From NCBI RefSeq assembly GCF_030454045.1, contig NZ_JAKDJE010000031.1:1-34469 (forward strand): DNA of 34,469 nt. Reading direction: 5' to 3'. Under the pieces are notes generated by a model, which worked only from the letters and a program-made list of their open reading frames with translations, searched no databases and was not told the DNA's origin. Of the stretch, positions 16,047-24,442 are shown piece after piece. Position numbers and translations under genes: made by a program. The DNA comes from Psychrobacter sp. (lineage in GTDB: Bacteria; Pseudomonadota; Gammaproteobacteria; Pseudomonadales; Moraxellaceae). Positions within the stretch are counted from its first letter, which is position 1. Each line of letters opens with the position of its first letter.

Positions 16047-16464
16047 CATTCACCCTTATTTAATTATTTATTATCGCTATTTTATCGCCATACGATTATG
16101 AAAACGATGTGCTATATGTGAAGGTTGGCGACTCACTATTCAAGGCTTCAATAAAAAGAGTGTAACTATTATCAGGTGCTTTGTAGCCCTCTACAAAACA
16201 TTCAACGAATAAAATAGGGTCAGTTCTATTGAGCTGATAACGAATGGATAGTGGTTTTATTATCATTAACGCAAATGAGAACATGAGCTTAGGAATGTGT
16301 CTAATAACAAAATCCCAGTTTGCAAGTATATCTTGCAATAAATAAAATTTATTTCAAACCCTTGCAATATAATTATCAATGCAATAATATCTTGCATTAG
16401 ACACTAATAACATTTGTCTTGTAGCTAATCTGCTGTAAATACACTGATCGATAAAGGCTCGAAA
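16047..16464. other. Intergenic region with repeated TTGCAATA-like motifs
   Basis: This region of about 415 bp separates divergent msrB and the XRE-AlaA gene. Motifs TTGCAATA at 16333-16340 and 16362-16369, TGCAATAA at 16380-16387 and TTGCATTA at 16392-16399 cluster before the fusion gene. A promoter TTGCAA (16362-16367)-N17-TAATAT (16385-16390) fits that gene and would be covered by the repeats. A minus-strand open frame at 16096-16338 (80 codons, TTG start) has no ribosome binding site and no recognisable family; I do not call it a gene. Confidence 0.55.
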
Positions 16465-18111
16465 ATGATGTCTGATGGCAATAGTAAAAGCACCCAAGCG
16501 CAGCGACTGGCACAGCTGCGACGTCAAAAAGGATTCACAGCTGAGCAGCTGGCACAAGCCATGACAGCCGCTGGGGCAAAGGTCAGTCGCGGTGCTATCT
16601 CTAACTGGGAGCGCGGCACCAATGGTATCGTCTCATCGAAGCTGCCGACGCTTGCTCGTATTTTAGGCTGCAGTGAAGGCTACCTATTACGCGGCGATCT
16701 CAAAGACGAGGTAAGTGATATAGGTGCAGCAGCATCCATAGATCACAGTGCGCACCAAGATAGAGAGTCGCCTACCGATTCACTATCAAACAGCCAAATA
16801 AAAATTCAAGCAGCTGAAGCGATGACACTTGATAGTACCAATAACAACTCACACACCAATTCAATAAGCGATCATGCTATGAATACCATCAAAAAATCCG
16901 ATAAATTACAAAACGTTTGCTATGACATCCGTGGCCCCCTCCTCCAAACTGCCAACAAAATAGAAGCGGAAGGTAAGCGCATATTAAAGCTAAATGTAGG
17001 TAACCCAGCACCGTTTGGCTTAGCAGCGCCTCATGAAATCTTGCGTGACGTGGCGATGAATTTATCTGAAGCAACGGGTTACTCAGACTCACAAGGGATT
17101 TTTTCAGCACGCAAAGCCATTTTGCAGTATTACCAGTCCAAAGGTCTCTTATCCGCCGTTGATGTGCGTGATGTGTATTTGGGTAATGGTGTCTCTGAGC
17201 TTATTGTCATGACCATGCAAGCATTGATGAACGATGGTGATGAAGTGCTGATCCCAATGCCAGACTATCCACTTTGGACAGCTGCTGCCAATCTCGCTGG
17301 TGGCACCGCTGTGCATTATCGCTGCAATGAAGCGGACAATTGGCATCCTGATATTGAAGACATCAAGTCTAAAATCACCAGCAAAACGAAAGGCATTGTG
17401 GTGATCAATCCCAATAACCCGACAGGCGCTCTTTATAGCGACGAGCTACTCAAGCAAATCATCGAAGTTGCTAAAGAGTACAATCTAATCATCATGGCCG
17501 ATGAGATTTATGATCGTATTCTCTATGATGACAATGTGCATACACCTATGAGTACGTTGACTGATGAGGTACTGGTACTCTCATACAATGGCTTATCAAA
17601 GTCACACCGTATCGCTGGATTTCGCTCAGGCTGGATGATGGTATCAGGACGCAAGCAACATGCCGCAGATTTTATTGAAGGCTTGGACATGCTGGCCTCT
17701 ATGCGCCTTTGCTCGAATGTTCAAGGGCAGTACGCCATTCAGACAGCGATGGGTGGCTATCAGAGTATGCAAGACTTAACGTCTGAAACAGGGCGCTTAT
17801 ATAAGCAGCGCGAGATGGCAGTCTCACGACTGAATGCAATAAAAGGTATTTCTTGCACCATGCCACAAGGGGCATTTTATTGCTTTCCAAAAATAGACCC
17901 AGAGATATACCCGATCGAAGACGATATGGCATTTATGATGGATTTACTCATTGAAGAGAATGTGTTGATGGTACAAGGCACAGGATTTAACTGGGATAAA
18001 CCCGATCATTTTCGCTTGGTATTCTTACCAAACTTGCAAGACTTAGAAAATGCGATGGATAGATTGGATAGATTTTTTGCCAAAAAGCGTCAGCAGTTTG
18101 GCACAGATTAA
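16465..18111 (+). CDS. alaA: XRE-type helix-turn-helix fused to AlaA-like glutamate-pyruvate aminotransferase
   Basis: This 548-residue protein joins an XRE DNA-binding domain (about 12-76, with GAKVSRGAISNWERG as the recognition helix region) through a Ser/Asn/His-rich linker (about 80-138) to a complete PLP aminotransferase (139-548). The second part follows E. coli AlaA closely from its own first residue: KLQNVCYDIRGP, LNVGNPAPFG, INPNNPTGA, D346-E347-I-Y and the PLP lysine K379 in NGLSKSHRIAGFRSGW. AlaA makes alanine from pyruvate and glutamate. The fusion suggests a regulator that senses its ligand through the enzyme domain, or an enzyme that regulates its own gene. An ATG at 16879 lies exactly where free AlaA would start, but without a clear ribosome binding site. 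AAGG precedes the ATG at 16465 by 7 nt. Confidence 0.92.
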   Translation: MMSDGNSKSTQAQRLAQLRRQKGFTAEQLAQAMTAAGAKVSRGAISNWERGTNGIVSSKLPTLARILGCSEGYLLRGDLKDEVSDIGAAASIDHSAHQDRESPTDSLSNSQIKIQAAEAMTLDSTNNNSHTNSISDHAMNTIKKSDKLQNVCYDIRGPLLQTANKIEAEGKRILKLNVGNPAPFGLAAPHEILRDVAMNLSEATGYSDSQGIFSARKAILQYYQSKGLLSAVDVRDVYLGNGVSELIVMTMQALMNDGDEVLIPMPDYPLWTAAANLAGGTAVHYRCNEADNWHPDIEDIKSKITSKTKGIVVINPNNPTGALYSDELLKQIIEVAKEYNLIIMADEIYDRILYDDNVHTPMSTLTDEVLVLSYNGLSKSHRIAGFRSGWMMVSGRKQHAADFIEGLDMLASMRLCSNVQGQYAIQTAMGGYQSMQDLTSETGRLYKQREMAVSRLNAIKGISCTMPQGAFYCFPKIDPEIYPIEDDMAFMMDLLIEENVLMVQGTGFNWDKPDHFRLVFLPNLQDLENAMDRLDRFFAKKRQQFGTD

Positions 18112-18128
18112 GGTTTAATCTGTTGAAT

Positions 18129-18169
18129 AAAAAACGCTTATTGGCATCAAGCCAATAAGCGTTTTTTTT
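18129..18169. terminator. Bidirectional terminator between alaA fusion and PiT genes
   Basis: A long perfect stem, AAAAAACGCTTATTGGC / GCCAATAAGCGTTTTTT, has a 5-nt loop and T-runs on both strands. It lies between two convergent genes. Confidence 0.93.
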
Positions 18170-18209
18170 GAGCTGACAACCTGATGCTATGCCACTACTT
18201 ATCTTTTGA

Positions 18210-19817
18210 TTAAAAGATATTTTTTAATACGATATAGCTGATCGCTGAGAGTCCAGCAGCCACTGGTAAGGTGATAACCCAAGCCAAACCAATTGGCTTC
18301 ATAAGCCCCCAGTTGGTGTCTCTGTTGACGATACCAATACCCAGCACTGCCCCAACCAATGTATGGGTACTCGATACAGGCAGACCCAGTGTCGATGCAC
18401 CCATAACAACCGCAGCCGCAGCCAGCTCCGCTGAGAAGCCTGAAGCAGGATGCATTTTTGCAAGGTTGGTACCAACAGTTTGGATCACTTCTTTACCGAT
18501 AAACCAAAGGCCAACAATCAACGCCACACCAAAGGTGAGCATCACTGCTGGTGGCACCGCAGCTTGAGAGGCAATCTCATTGGTACGAATGACATCCATA
18601 ATCGCAGCGAAAGGACCGACCGCATTGGCAATATCATTTGAGCCATGACTAAACGCAAACGCTGAGGCGGTAAAGACCTGCATCCAGCTGAACATAATAA
18701 ACGTCGCTTTGGTCAAATCCTCTTTATGCTTACCGCGAATACTCTTGGTATAAATAAAGGTCGCAAGCCAAACAAGGGCGGCGATCATACCCATGATCAA
18801 GAAACCTTGCAGTGTGGTCAGGTTACTGTTGACGTTTTTAAGCCCTTTAAACACGACCAATGAGGTCATGACGGCGCCGCCTAATGCCGCAATAATCGGC
18901 ACCCATTGCTTAAGCGCTTTTAGCGTATCTAAATTGGTACGCTCATTTTCAATCTTATAAAGCTCTTTGTAGTAATCGGTCTCTAAATCTGCCACAACGC
19001 AATCGTCGTCTTTGTAGATCTCTTGGTCACGTAGCATCGCTGACGTATAAGCCAACTGCTCTGACTCTGTCAGCCCACCCAAAAACTCTTTGTGGTTTTG
19101 CTTTAATACTTTTTTACTGGCTTTTAGCTTACCAATATGAGCCTCTGTTCTATCATTATATTCGATGATATTTTTCTTGATTTGACCGTACAAGATGTAC
19201 GCCAATATGCCGCCTAATAAAGGTGACAATACCCAAGAAATAGCGATCGTCCCAATAGTACCCCAGTCAACGGTAGAAAATGCCGTGGCACTACCGCCCA
19301 AATCAAACCCAAGAACGATAGAACTACCAACGACGCCACCAATAATCGAGTGGGTGGTCGATACGGGTAAACCTTTACGAGTCGCAAAGAGCAGCCAAAA
19401 TGCTGCTGCCACTAGGGCTGAGAGCATGACATAAATAAACTGATTGGGTGAGACTGATAGACCATCTAAGTCAACAATCCCTTTTCGAATGGTATCCGTC
19501 ACCTCACCACCTGCCAAGACGGCGCCAGAGACTTCAAATATTGCGGCCACACCAAGCGCTTGAGGGATAGTCAAAGTCCCTGCACCCACTGAAGTACCAA
19601 AAGAATTGGCGACATCGTTACCACCGATGTTGAATGCCATAAAGACACCAAACGCCGTCGCTACAATAAATAGCGCCGTTTGCTGACGCAGTGTGTAATC
19701 CAAACCCCACCACAAAAAGTAGATGGTCATCGCAATCAATAAAATGGCAAAAAATAAATTTACTTTCATAGAGCCGACTGATTGGGTTGGCTCTGTAGAA
19801 CTGTTGCTAATACCCAT
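18210..19817 (-). CDS. PiT family inorganic phosphate transporter
   Basis: This 535-residue inner-membrane protein is a PiT-family phosphate:cation symporter, the low-affinity phosphate uptake route. The two family signatures are present: GGNDVANSFGTS (65-76) and FSHGSNDIANAVGP (389-402). The internal duplication is also seen in PVSTTHSIIGGVVG (151-164) and PVSSTHTLVGAVLG near the C-terminus. A charged cytoplasmic loop of about 90 residues (212-304) divides the halves. Total length matches long bacterial PiT proteins. No Pit accessory PhoU-like protein lies beside it. The upstream gene on the same strand is pap. A TATAAT lies at 19849-19854 (minus strand) with no clear -35 element. Confidence 0.93.
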   Translation of the reverse strand: MGISNSSTEPTQSVGSMKVNLFFAILLIAMTIYFLWWGLDYTLRQQTALFIVATAFGVFMAFNIGGNDVANSFGTSVGAGTLTIPQALGVAAIFEVSGAVLAGGEVTDTIRKGIVDLDGLSVSPNQFIYVMLSALVAAAFWLLFATRKGLPVSTTHSIIGGVVGSSIVLGFDLGGSATAFSTVDWGTIGTIAISWVLSPLLGGILAYILYGQIKKNIIEYNDRTEAHIGKLKASKKVLKQNHKEFLGGLTESEQLAYTSAMLRDQEIYKDDDCVVADLETDYYKELYKIENERTNLDTLKALKQWVPIIAALGGAVMTSLVVFKGLKNVNSNLTTLQGFLIMGMIAALVWLATFIYTKSIRGKHKEDLTKATFIMFSWMQVFTASAFAFSHGSNDIANAVGPFAAIMDVIRTNEIASQAAVPPAVMLTFGVALIVGLWFIGKEVIQTVGTNLAKMHPASGFSAELAAAAVVMGASTLGLPVSSTHTLVGAVLGIGIVNRDTNWGLMKPIGLAWVITLPVAAGLSAISYIVLKNIF

Positions 19818-20449
19818 ACGTTGATACGTCCTGCGTAAGCTGATTGAAATTATATGCGATTAGTAACATTGCACCGCGATACATAGAAGTTTTGATACCA
19901 CACACCAAAACAACATGACATCACTGCGCAACGTGCTTTGTAAATAATGAACTCAGTGCAATAGAATGTTGACGTGTTTTTGCTGCCGTACTTTGCAACC
20001 ACTCACCGCTATTTGATATCTCATTCAGACAACTGATATATTCTCTACTAAAGATACATCAATTTGCATATCACAAAGCCGCAAGATATATTGCCAAATC
20101 ATTTGATTACGGTCATCTGATTACAGCAGCTTGCGGCTTATAGTTCGGTGATGTTACGGTTTTTACCCACATCTGGTACGGCAATGTCTGTTAACTATCT
20201 GCATAACTCATAAGATAGTGCGTTATTTGCGTATCTTATGCCAAAGTAGAGAGCATTGTGGGCCTATTATATTAAATATGATCACATAATGCATAATGAT
20301 ATTGCAAGATTTGTAACCGTGAGCGTATACGCCGATTTCATTCTTTATCGATGACAGCTCATCTTACCTGCGTTTTGCTCAGCCAAGTGGGTAAAGTCGA
20401 GGTTTTGAAGTATTGAGATAACCTCTGAACAGGGGATATCTTCCACTGG
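19818..20449. other. 632-bp gap between PiT gene and pap
   Basis: I find no gene here. The right part is the 3' flank of pap and the left part carries the PiT promoter region (TATAAT at 19849-19854, minus strand). A 10-bp perfect inverted repeat, AAGCCGCAAG (20076-20085) / CTTGCGGCTT (20130-20139), encloses 44 bp that contain a short direct repeat (ATTTGATTAC / ATCTGATTAC). I see no convincing Pho box. Confidence 0.4.
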
Positions 20450-22126
20450 CTATTTGCTATCCGAGGCGGCTAACAGCTGCTGTATGGCATGATCTAACAC
20501 AGCCAAACGCGCTTGACGCTTCTCATTAGTCGCCACAATACACCATGGTGCTGCTTTTGTATCGGTGCGTGCCAGCATATCAGCGGCCGACTGAACGTAG
20601 TCTGACCATTTGTCACGGTTGCGCCAATCATCTTCAGTCAGTTTGAATTGCTTGTGCGGTGTGTCTTTACGAGCTTCAAAACGCTTGAGTTGCTCTTTTT
20701 TATCAATCGCCAACCAGTATTTAATGACCAACGTTCCAGCTGTTGTTAAGTCGGATTCGAAACGGTTGATTTCATCATACGCGCGTTGCCATTCTTCATC
20801 GGTCGCAAACCCCTCAACACGCTCAACCAATACTCTGCCATACCAAGTCCGATCAAAGATGGCAATACGGCTAACACGGTTGGTTTGTTCATTGGGCAGT
20901 TTGGTCCAAAACCGCCATAAATAAGGGTGCTGGTTTTCATATTGCATCGGCGCGCCGATATTATAAATCTGATACTCACGGGGATCGAGCGCTGCCACCA
21001 ATCTTTTGATCGATCCGCCCTTGCCAGCCGCATCCATGCCCTCAAATGCAAAGACGACATGGCGACCTTGACGCGCTCGTAACAGCTCAGCGAGGCGCGC
21101 TTGTTTCTCTGCCAACGCTTTATTGTAGTCGGATTTACTTATCTTTGAGCTCTCGATATGGGTCAGCTGTTTGGGGATCTTTGCTGGTACAAATGGCGCC
21201 TGTTCTGCTTTTGCTGTCGAGTTTCGCGTTTTAGACTTTGATGGTTTTGCTACGGGCTTCATCTGACTTGGACGACTACTGGTCAGCGCGGTTTGCATTG
21301 CTTGTAAGACTTCGTGACAAAAATTATCTGCTGCGGTCGATTTGTCATCACCGTCAATGATGATCCAGTCTTCTTGCTGGCGCAGTAATGTCACTGCCAC
21401 CTCATTGAATTTTTCGACAACTTTTTTATGGTTCCAGTCAATTTGATACAAAAACTGTGGATCTGCCTCATCATCTTGTAGGCGCTCGTGCAGCGTCTCG
21501 ATATCGACATGGAACCAACATTTAAGCAATCTGGTGTGGTTGGCGATCAGGTCTTGCTCAAAGACTTTGAGCTCACGTAACTGCTGTTCTAAATATGCTT
21601 GCCATGTCGCCATGACCGATGTGCTTGTCTCAGCATTCTTATTATCCTTGCTCGATGCACTGTCTTCACCCTCCGATGTTGCCAGTCGCATCACATTATA
21701 GAGTAAGTCAGCATACCAATTGCCAAAATACACCATCACATCACCATGACGCGGCATCGCACTGGTATGCGTTTGCCAAATAGGCTGGTAATCTAATGGA
21801 GAATGGCCCGCCGTTGCTTCAACCTTGAGCAGCCTTGGGTCAACCCACTGTCTTAATTGCTTGACAGCCGTTCCCTTACCTGCCTGCTCCATACCATTGA
21901 CCAGTACCAATAGCCCCGTTGGTTTATTGAGCGTTGGTGGCGTTTGTTGCCGTGTGGCTCGCAGTGCGTATTGTGCCGTAACCAACGCAAGCCTAAGGGC
22001 GTCCTTATCCATCGAAAACTGACTTAAGGGGTTTGGCGTTAGACGTTGCTCGATGACTTGCTCACTAAATTGTGCACTCACCGCTTGTAGTGCCGCAGGT
22101 TCAGTAGTATCATTTTTTTTGGACAT
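20450..22126 (-). CDS. pap: Polyphosphate:AMP phosphotransferase (PPK2 class II, two-domain)
   Basis: This 558-residue enzyme transfers phosphate from polyphosphate to AMP, giving ADP. It consists of two PPK2 domains, like Acinetobacter johnsonii PAP. The N-terminal domain has a Walker A GMEQAGKGT at about 78-86 with VYFGNWY in place of the usual lid. The C-terminal, presumably catalytic, domain has GMDAAGKGG at about 363-371, LDPREYQIYNIGAP, the lid FDRTWYGRVLVERVEG and the WKFT-like EDDWRNRDKW. A Ser/Lys-rich linker (about 280-330) joins them. The ATG at 22126 is chosen for its strong GAGGGAG 7 nt upstream rather than an ATG 27 bp earlier. Confidence 0.94.
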   Translation of the reverse strand: MSKKNDTTEPAALQAVSAQFSEQVIEQRLTPNPLSQFSMDKDALRLALVTAQYALRATRQQTPPTLNKPTGLLVLVNGMEQAGKGTAVKQLRQWVDPRLLKVEATAGHSPLDYQPIWQTHTSAMPRHGDVMVYFGNWYADLLYNVMRLATSEGEDSASSKDNKNAETSTSVMATWQAYLEQQLRELKVFEQDLIANHTRLLKCWFHVDIETLHERLQDDEADPQFLYQIDWNHKKVVEKFNEVAVTLLRQQEDWIIIDGDDKSTAADNFCHEVLQAMQTALTSSRPSQMKPVAKPSKSKTRNSTAKAEQAPFVPAKIPKQLTHIESSKISKSDYNKALAEKQARLAELLRARQGRHVVFAFEGMDAAGKGGSIKRLVAALDPREYQIYNIGAPMQYENQHPYLWRFWTKLPNEQTNRVSRIAIFDRTWYGRVLVERVEGFATDEEWQRAYDEINRFESDLTTAGTLVIKYWLAIDKKEQLKRFEARKDTPHKQFKLTEDDWRNRDKWSDYVQSAADMLARTDTKAAPWCIVATNEKRQARLAVLDHAIQQLLAASDSK

Positions 22127-22512
22127 GAGTGGACTCCCTCTTATTTTTATCATATGGCAGTAGGATGATACGTGGCCATTAAAAAACGTTAAGCTCTAGA
22201 CACGCTAAGCTCTCTTAGCTGGCTGTTTTTTTGACAAAGGCGATTTATTCATTATTAAAAATTTATCTCTTTGATTTGCAAACCACTTAATCATAGCACC
22301 ACGCCCATCGAGTAAATAATATTGCTATGTAACAGTTTGACATTTGTATTCTTATTTATTTTCTTTTATGGTGAAGACCTTTTTTCACGCTTACCCAATA
22401 GATCATCGAAATTTATTATATGTTTTAATGCGTTGATGAATTCTCGCTACTTTATACTCAACTCAAAAATACTCAATTCAAAAAGATATTTATTTTTATA
22501 GGATTTACCGCC
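22127..22512. other. Divergent promoter region of pap and the helical protein gene
   Basis: This 386-bp gap holds no recognisable gene and is AT-rich. Just before the plus-strand gene is a two-copy 15-bp tandem repeat with one mismatch, ATACTCAACTCAAAA (22454-22468) and ATACTCAATTCAAAA (22469-22483). A TATACT overlaps the first copy and may be part of the promoter. Confidence 0.4.
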
Positions 22513-23226
22513 ATGACCGCCTTAGTCGATTTACAGCAACATCTGACCCGTTTTTGGGCGTTGCCGCATCATCAAGATGAGGCTTTAAACACTAAGCTCA
22601 AAGCCGTACAATCATGGCAACAGGCACGTCTTCAGCGCACTCACCGTGCGTTATTTGAACAACCCAAAAACCAGTTAATGGCAGATTATTTTTTGACGCA
22701 ACTATATGGAGGGGAAGAGTTCAAGCTGTTGGCAGAACAGCTGGCTCGCATCTTACCAAAAGCTAAGAAGTTAGAACGTTTTGCAAAAGAATCTGCGCTA
22801 GACGCCGGTAGCATGGGGATCCAAGCGGCGATTTTTGCGATTGAGCTGGACTTGCATTTGGCGCAGTGGCTACTGGATAACGACTTGCCAGTCAATGAAG
22901 ATACGATGCTCACAGCCTACCGCGCTGTCAATGAAGAAAACGAGCGCCGTCTACAGATAGCCAACCTAAAAGACGTCTGTTATCGCACTGACAAACACCT
23001 AAATTCATTTATGCTCAAACAAGCGTTTTCCCTAGCAAAAGGCACTGCCTACCGTCACGGCTATCAACCGCTTTATGACTTTATCGACACAGGCTTTAAA
23101 GCCATGAAACCGCTCAGCAGTGTCAGCAGCTTTATTGAACCGTTTTGCACACGTGAGCTATCCATTATTGATCAGGTCCACAATAACGATAATGACGGTA
23201 AGCCAGTAGCGTTTGATGTATCATAG
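22513..23226 (+). CDS. Conserved helical protein, FFLEELY-motif type, function unknown
   Basis: This 237-residue protein has no signal peptide or membrane segment and appears almost entirely alpha-helical. Near residue 60 the sequence DYFLTQLYGGEEF resembles the motif that gives the FFLEELY-motif proteins their name, which I recall from Pseudomonas and Acinetobacter. No function is known to me. It precedes ubiE by 65 bp on the same strand and may share its transcript, so a link to ubiquinone synthesis is worth keeping in mind, but this is context only. AGGA lies 9 nt before the ATG. The last 15 residues are Asn/Asp-rich and unlikely to be structured. Confidence 0.75.
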   Translation: MTALVDLQQHLTRFWALPHHQDEALNTKLKAVQSWQQARLQRTHRALFEQPKNQLMADYFLTQLYGGEEFKLLAEQLARILPKAKKLERFAKESALDAGSMGIQAAIFAIELDLHLAQWLLDNDLPVNEDTMLTAYRAVNEENERRLQIANLKDVCYRTDKHLNSFMLKQAFSLAKGTAYRHGYQPLYDFIDTGFKAMKPLSSVSSFIEPFCTRELSIIDQVHNNDNDGKPVAFDVS

Positions 23227-23291
23227 TTTGATGTAGCAGCCTATAACCGCGCCAAAAAGACAATCATAACAACAAATCCTAGGATAATGTG

Positions 23292-24362
23292 ATGACCGAC
23301 ACGCCAAATAGCCCCCATACTGACTTGCAAGACAAGCTGGTAAAAGACAGTATCACTCATGATCAAAAAATCAGTGCAAAAGTATTGAGTACGCAGACAT
23401 CATCGCTCAATAAAGCCAGCAGCCAACCTGCTGACAATAACAATGATTTTACCAACGTCCAAGACCTACCAACCGGAACGCCGCAAGGCCAGCAAACCAC
23501 TATGCCAAATAACGAAAACACCGCTCATACCAGCAGCGCAGCACAGACATCAGCACAAAGACAAGCCCTCTTCAATCAGCGTGATGATATCAATAACCCA
23601 CATACGCCTGAGACCGATGGTAACGAGCAAACGCATTTTGGTTATAAAACCGTCAATAAAGCCGAAAAACAAGCCCGTGTGGCTGATGTATTCACCTCTG
23701 TCGCCAAAAAATACGACATTATGAATGACTTGATGTCATTTGGTATTCATCGCCTATGGAAGCGCTACGCCATTAGCCTATCAGGCGTTCGTGCGGGTCA
23801 ACATGTACTAGATATTGCTGGTGGTACTGGCGATTTGGCCAAAGTATTCAGCCGTGAAGTCGGTAGAAACGGTCACGTTGTGTTGTCTGATATCAACGCT
23901 GCCATGCTAGAAGTGGGCCGTGAACGTCTGATCAATGCTGGCTGTAACAATGTTGATTTTGTACTTGCGAACGCTGAGACGTTGGCGCCTTTTGATGATG
24001 AGAGCTTTGACTTGGTGACCATTAGCTTTGGTTTGCGTAATGTCACAGACAAAGACGCAGCGCTAAAAGCCATGTACCGCGTCCTAAAACCAGGCGGTCG
24101 CTTATTGATTTTGGAATTCTCAAAACCTGTGTTTGAGCCGCTATCTAAAGCCTACGACTTGTATTCATTCACAGCGCTGCCGATGATGGGCAAGCTGATT
24201 GCCAACGATTCTGAAAGCTATCAATACTTGGCGGAATCAATCCGTATGCACCCTGATCAGCAAACACTCAAACAGATGATGCAACAAGCTGGCTTTGAGA
24301 ATTGTGATTATCACAACTTGACTGCGGGCATTGTCGCTATACACCGCGGCTTTAAAGCATAA
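23292..24362 (+). CDS. ubiE: UbiE, ubiquinone/menaquinone C-methyltransferase with long N-terminal extension
   Basis: UbiE methylates the ring carbon of the demethylated quinone intermediate with SAM. From THFGYKTVNKAEK (about residue 114) the protein matches E. coli UbiE closely: KKYDIMNDLMSFGIHRLWKR, the SAM loop LDIAGGTGDLA, LANAE, ISFGLRNVTDKD, YRVLKPGGRLLILEFSKP and AESIRMHPDQ. Before it lie about 105 extra residues rich in Ser, Thr, Gln, Asn and Asp with no predicted fold. The ATG at 23292 has AGGA 7 nt upstream; a GTG immediately before it is also in frame. No better start occurs near the core. It heads ubiE-ubiJ-ubiB. Confidence 0.95.
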   Translation: MTDTPNSPHTDLQDKLVKDSITHDQKISAKVLSTQTSSLNKASSQPADNNNDFTNVQDLPTGTPQGQQTTMPNNENTAHTSSAAQTSAQRQALFNQRDDINNPHTPETDGNEQTHFGYKTVNKAEKQARVADVFTSVAKKYDIMNDLMSFGIHRLWKRYAISLSGVRAGQHVLDIAGGTGDLAKVFSREVGRNGHVVLSDINAAMLEVGRERLINAGCNNVDFVLANAETLAPFDDESFDLVTISFGLRNVTDKDAALKAMYRVLKPGGRLLILEFSKPVFEPLSKAYDLYSFTALPMMGKLIANDSESYQYLAESIRMHPDQQTLKQMMQQAGFENCDYHNLTAGIVAIHRGFKA

Positions 24363-24442
24363 CGTACCACTAGCAACGCCATATTGAATCCAATACCCTA
24401 CGCGCCAACTCAAAGGCGCTTACTGACTGATGCGAGAGCCTT

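Noticed and set aside
16096..16338. 80-codon minus-strand open frame upstream of msrB
   Set aside because: It starts with TTG, has no ribosome binding site, matches no family I know, and its start lies in the TTGCAATA motif region. It could be a fragment of a lost gene.
20399..20425. GAGGTT / AACCTC hairpin after pap
   Set aside because: Only 6-bp arms and no T-run.
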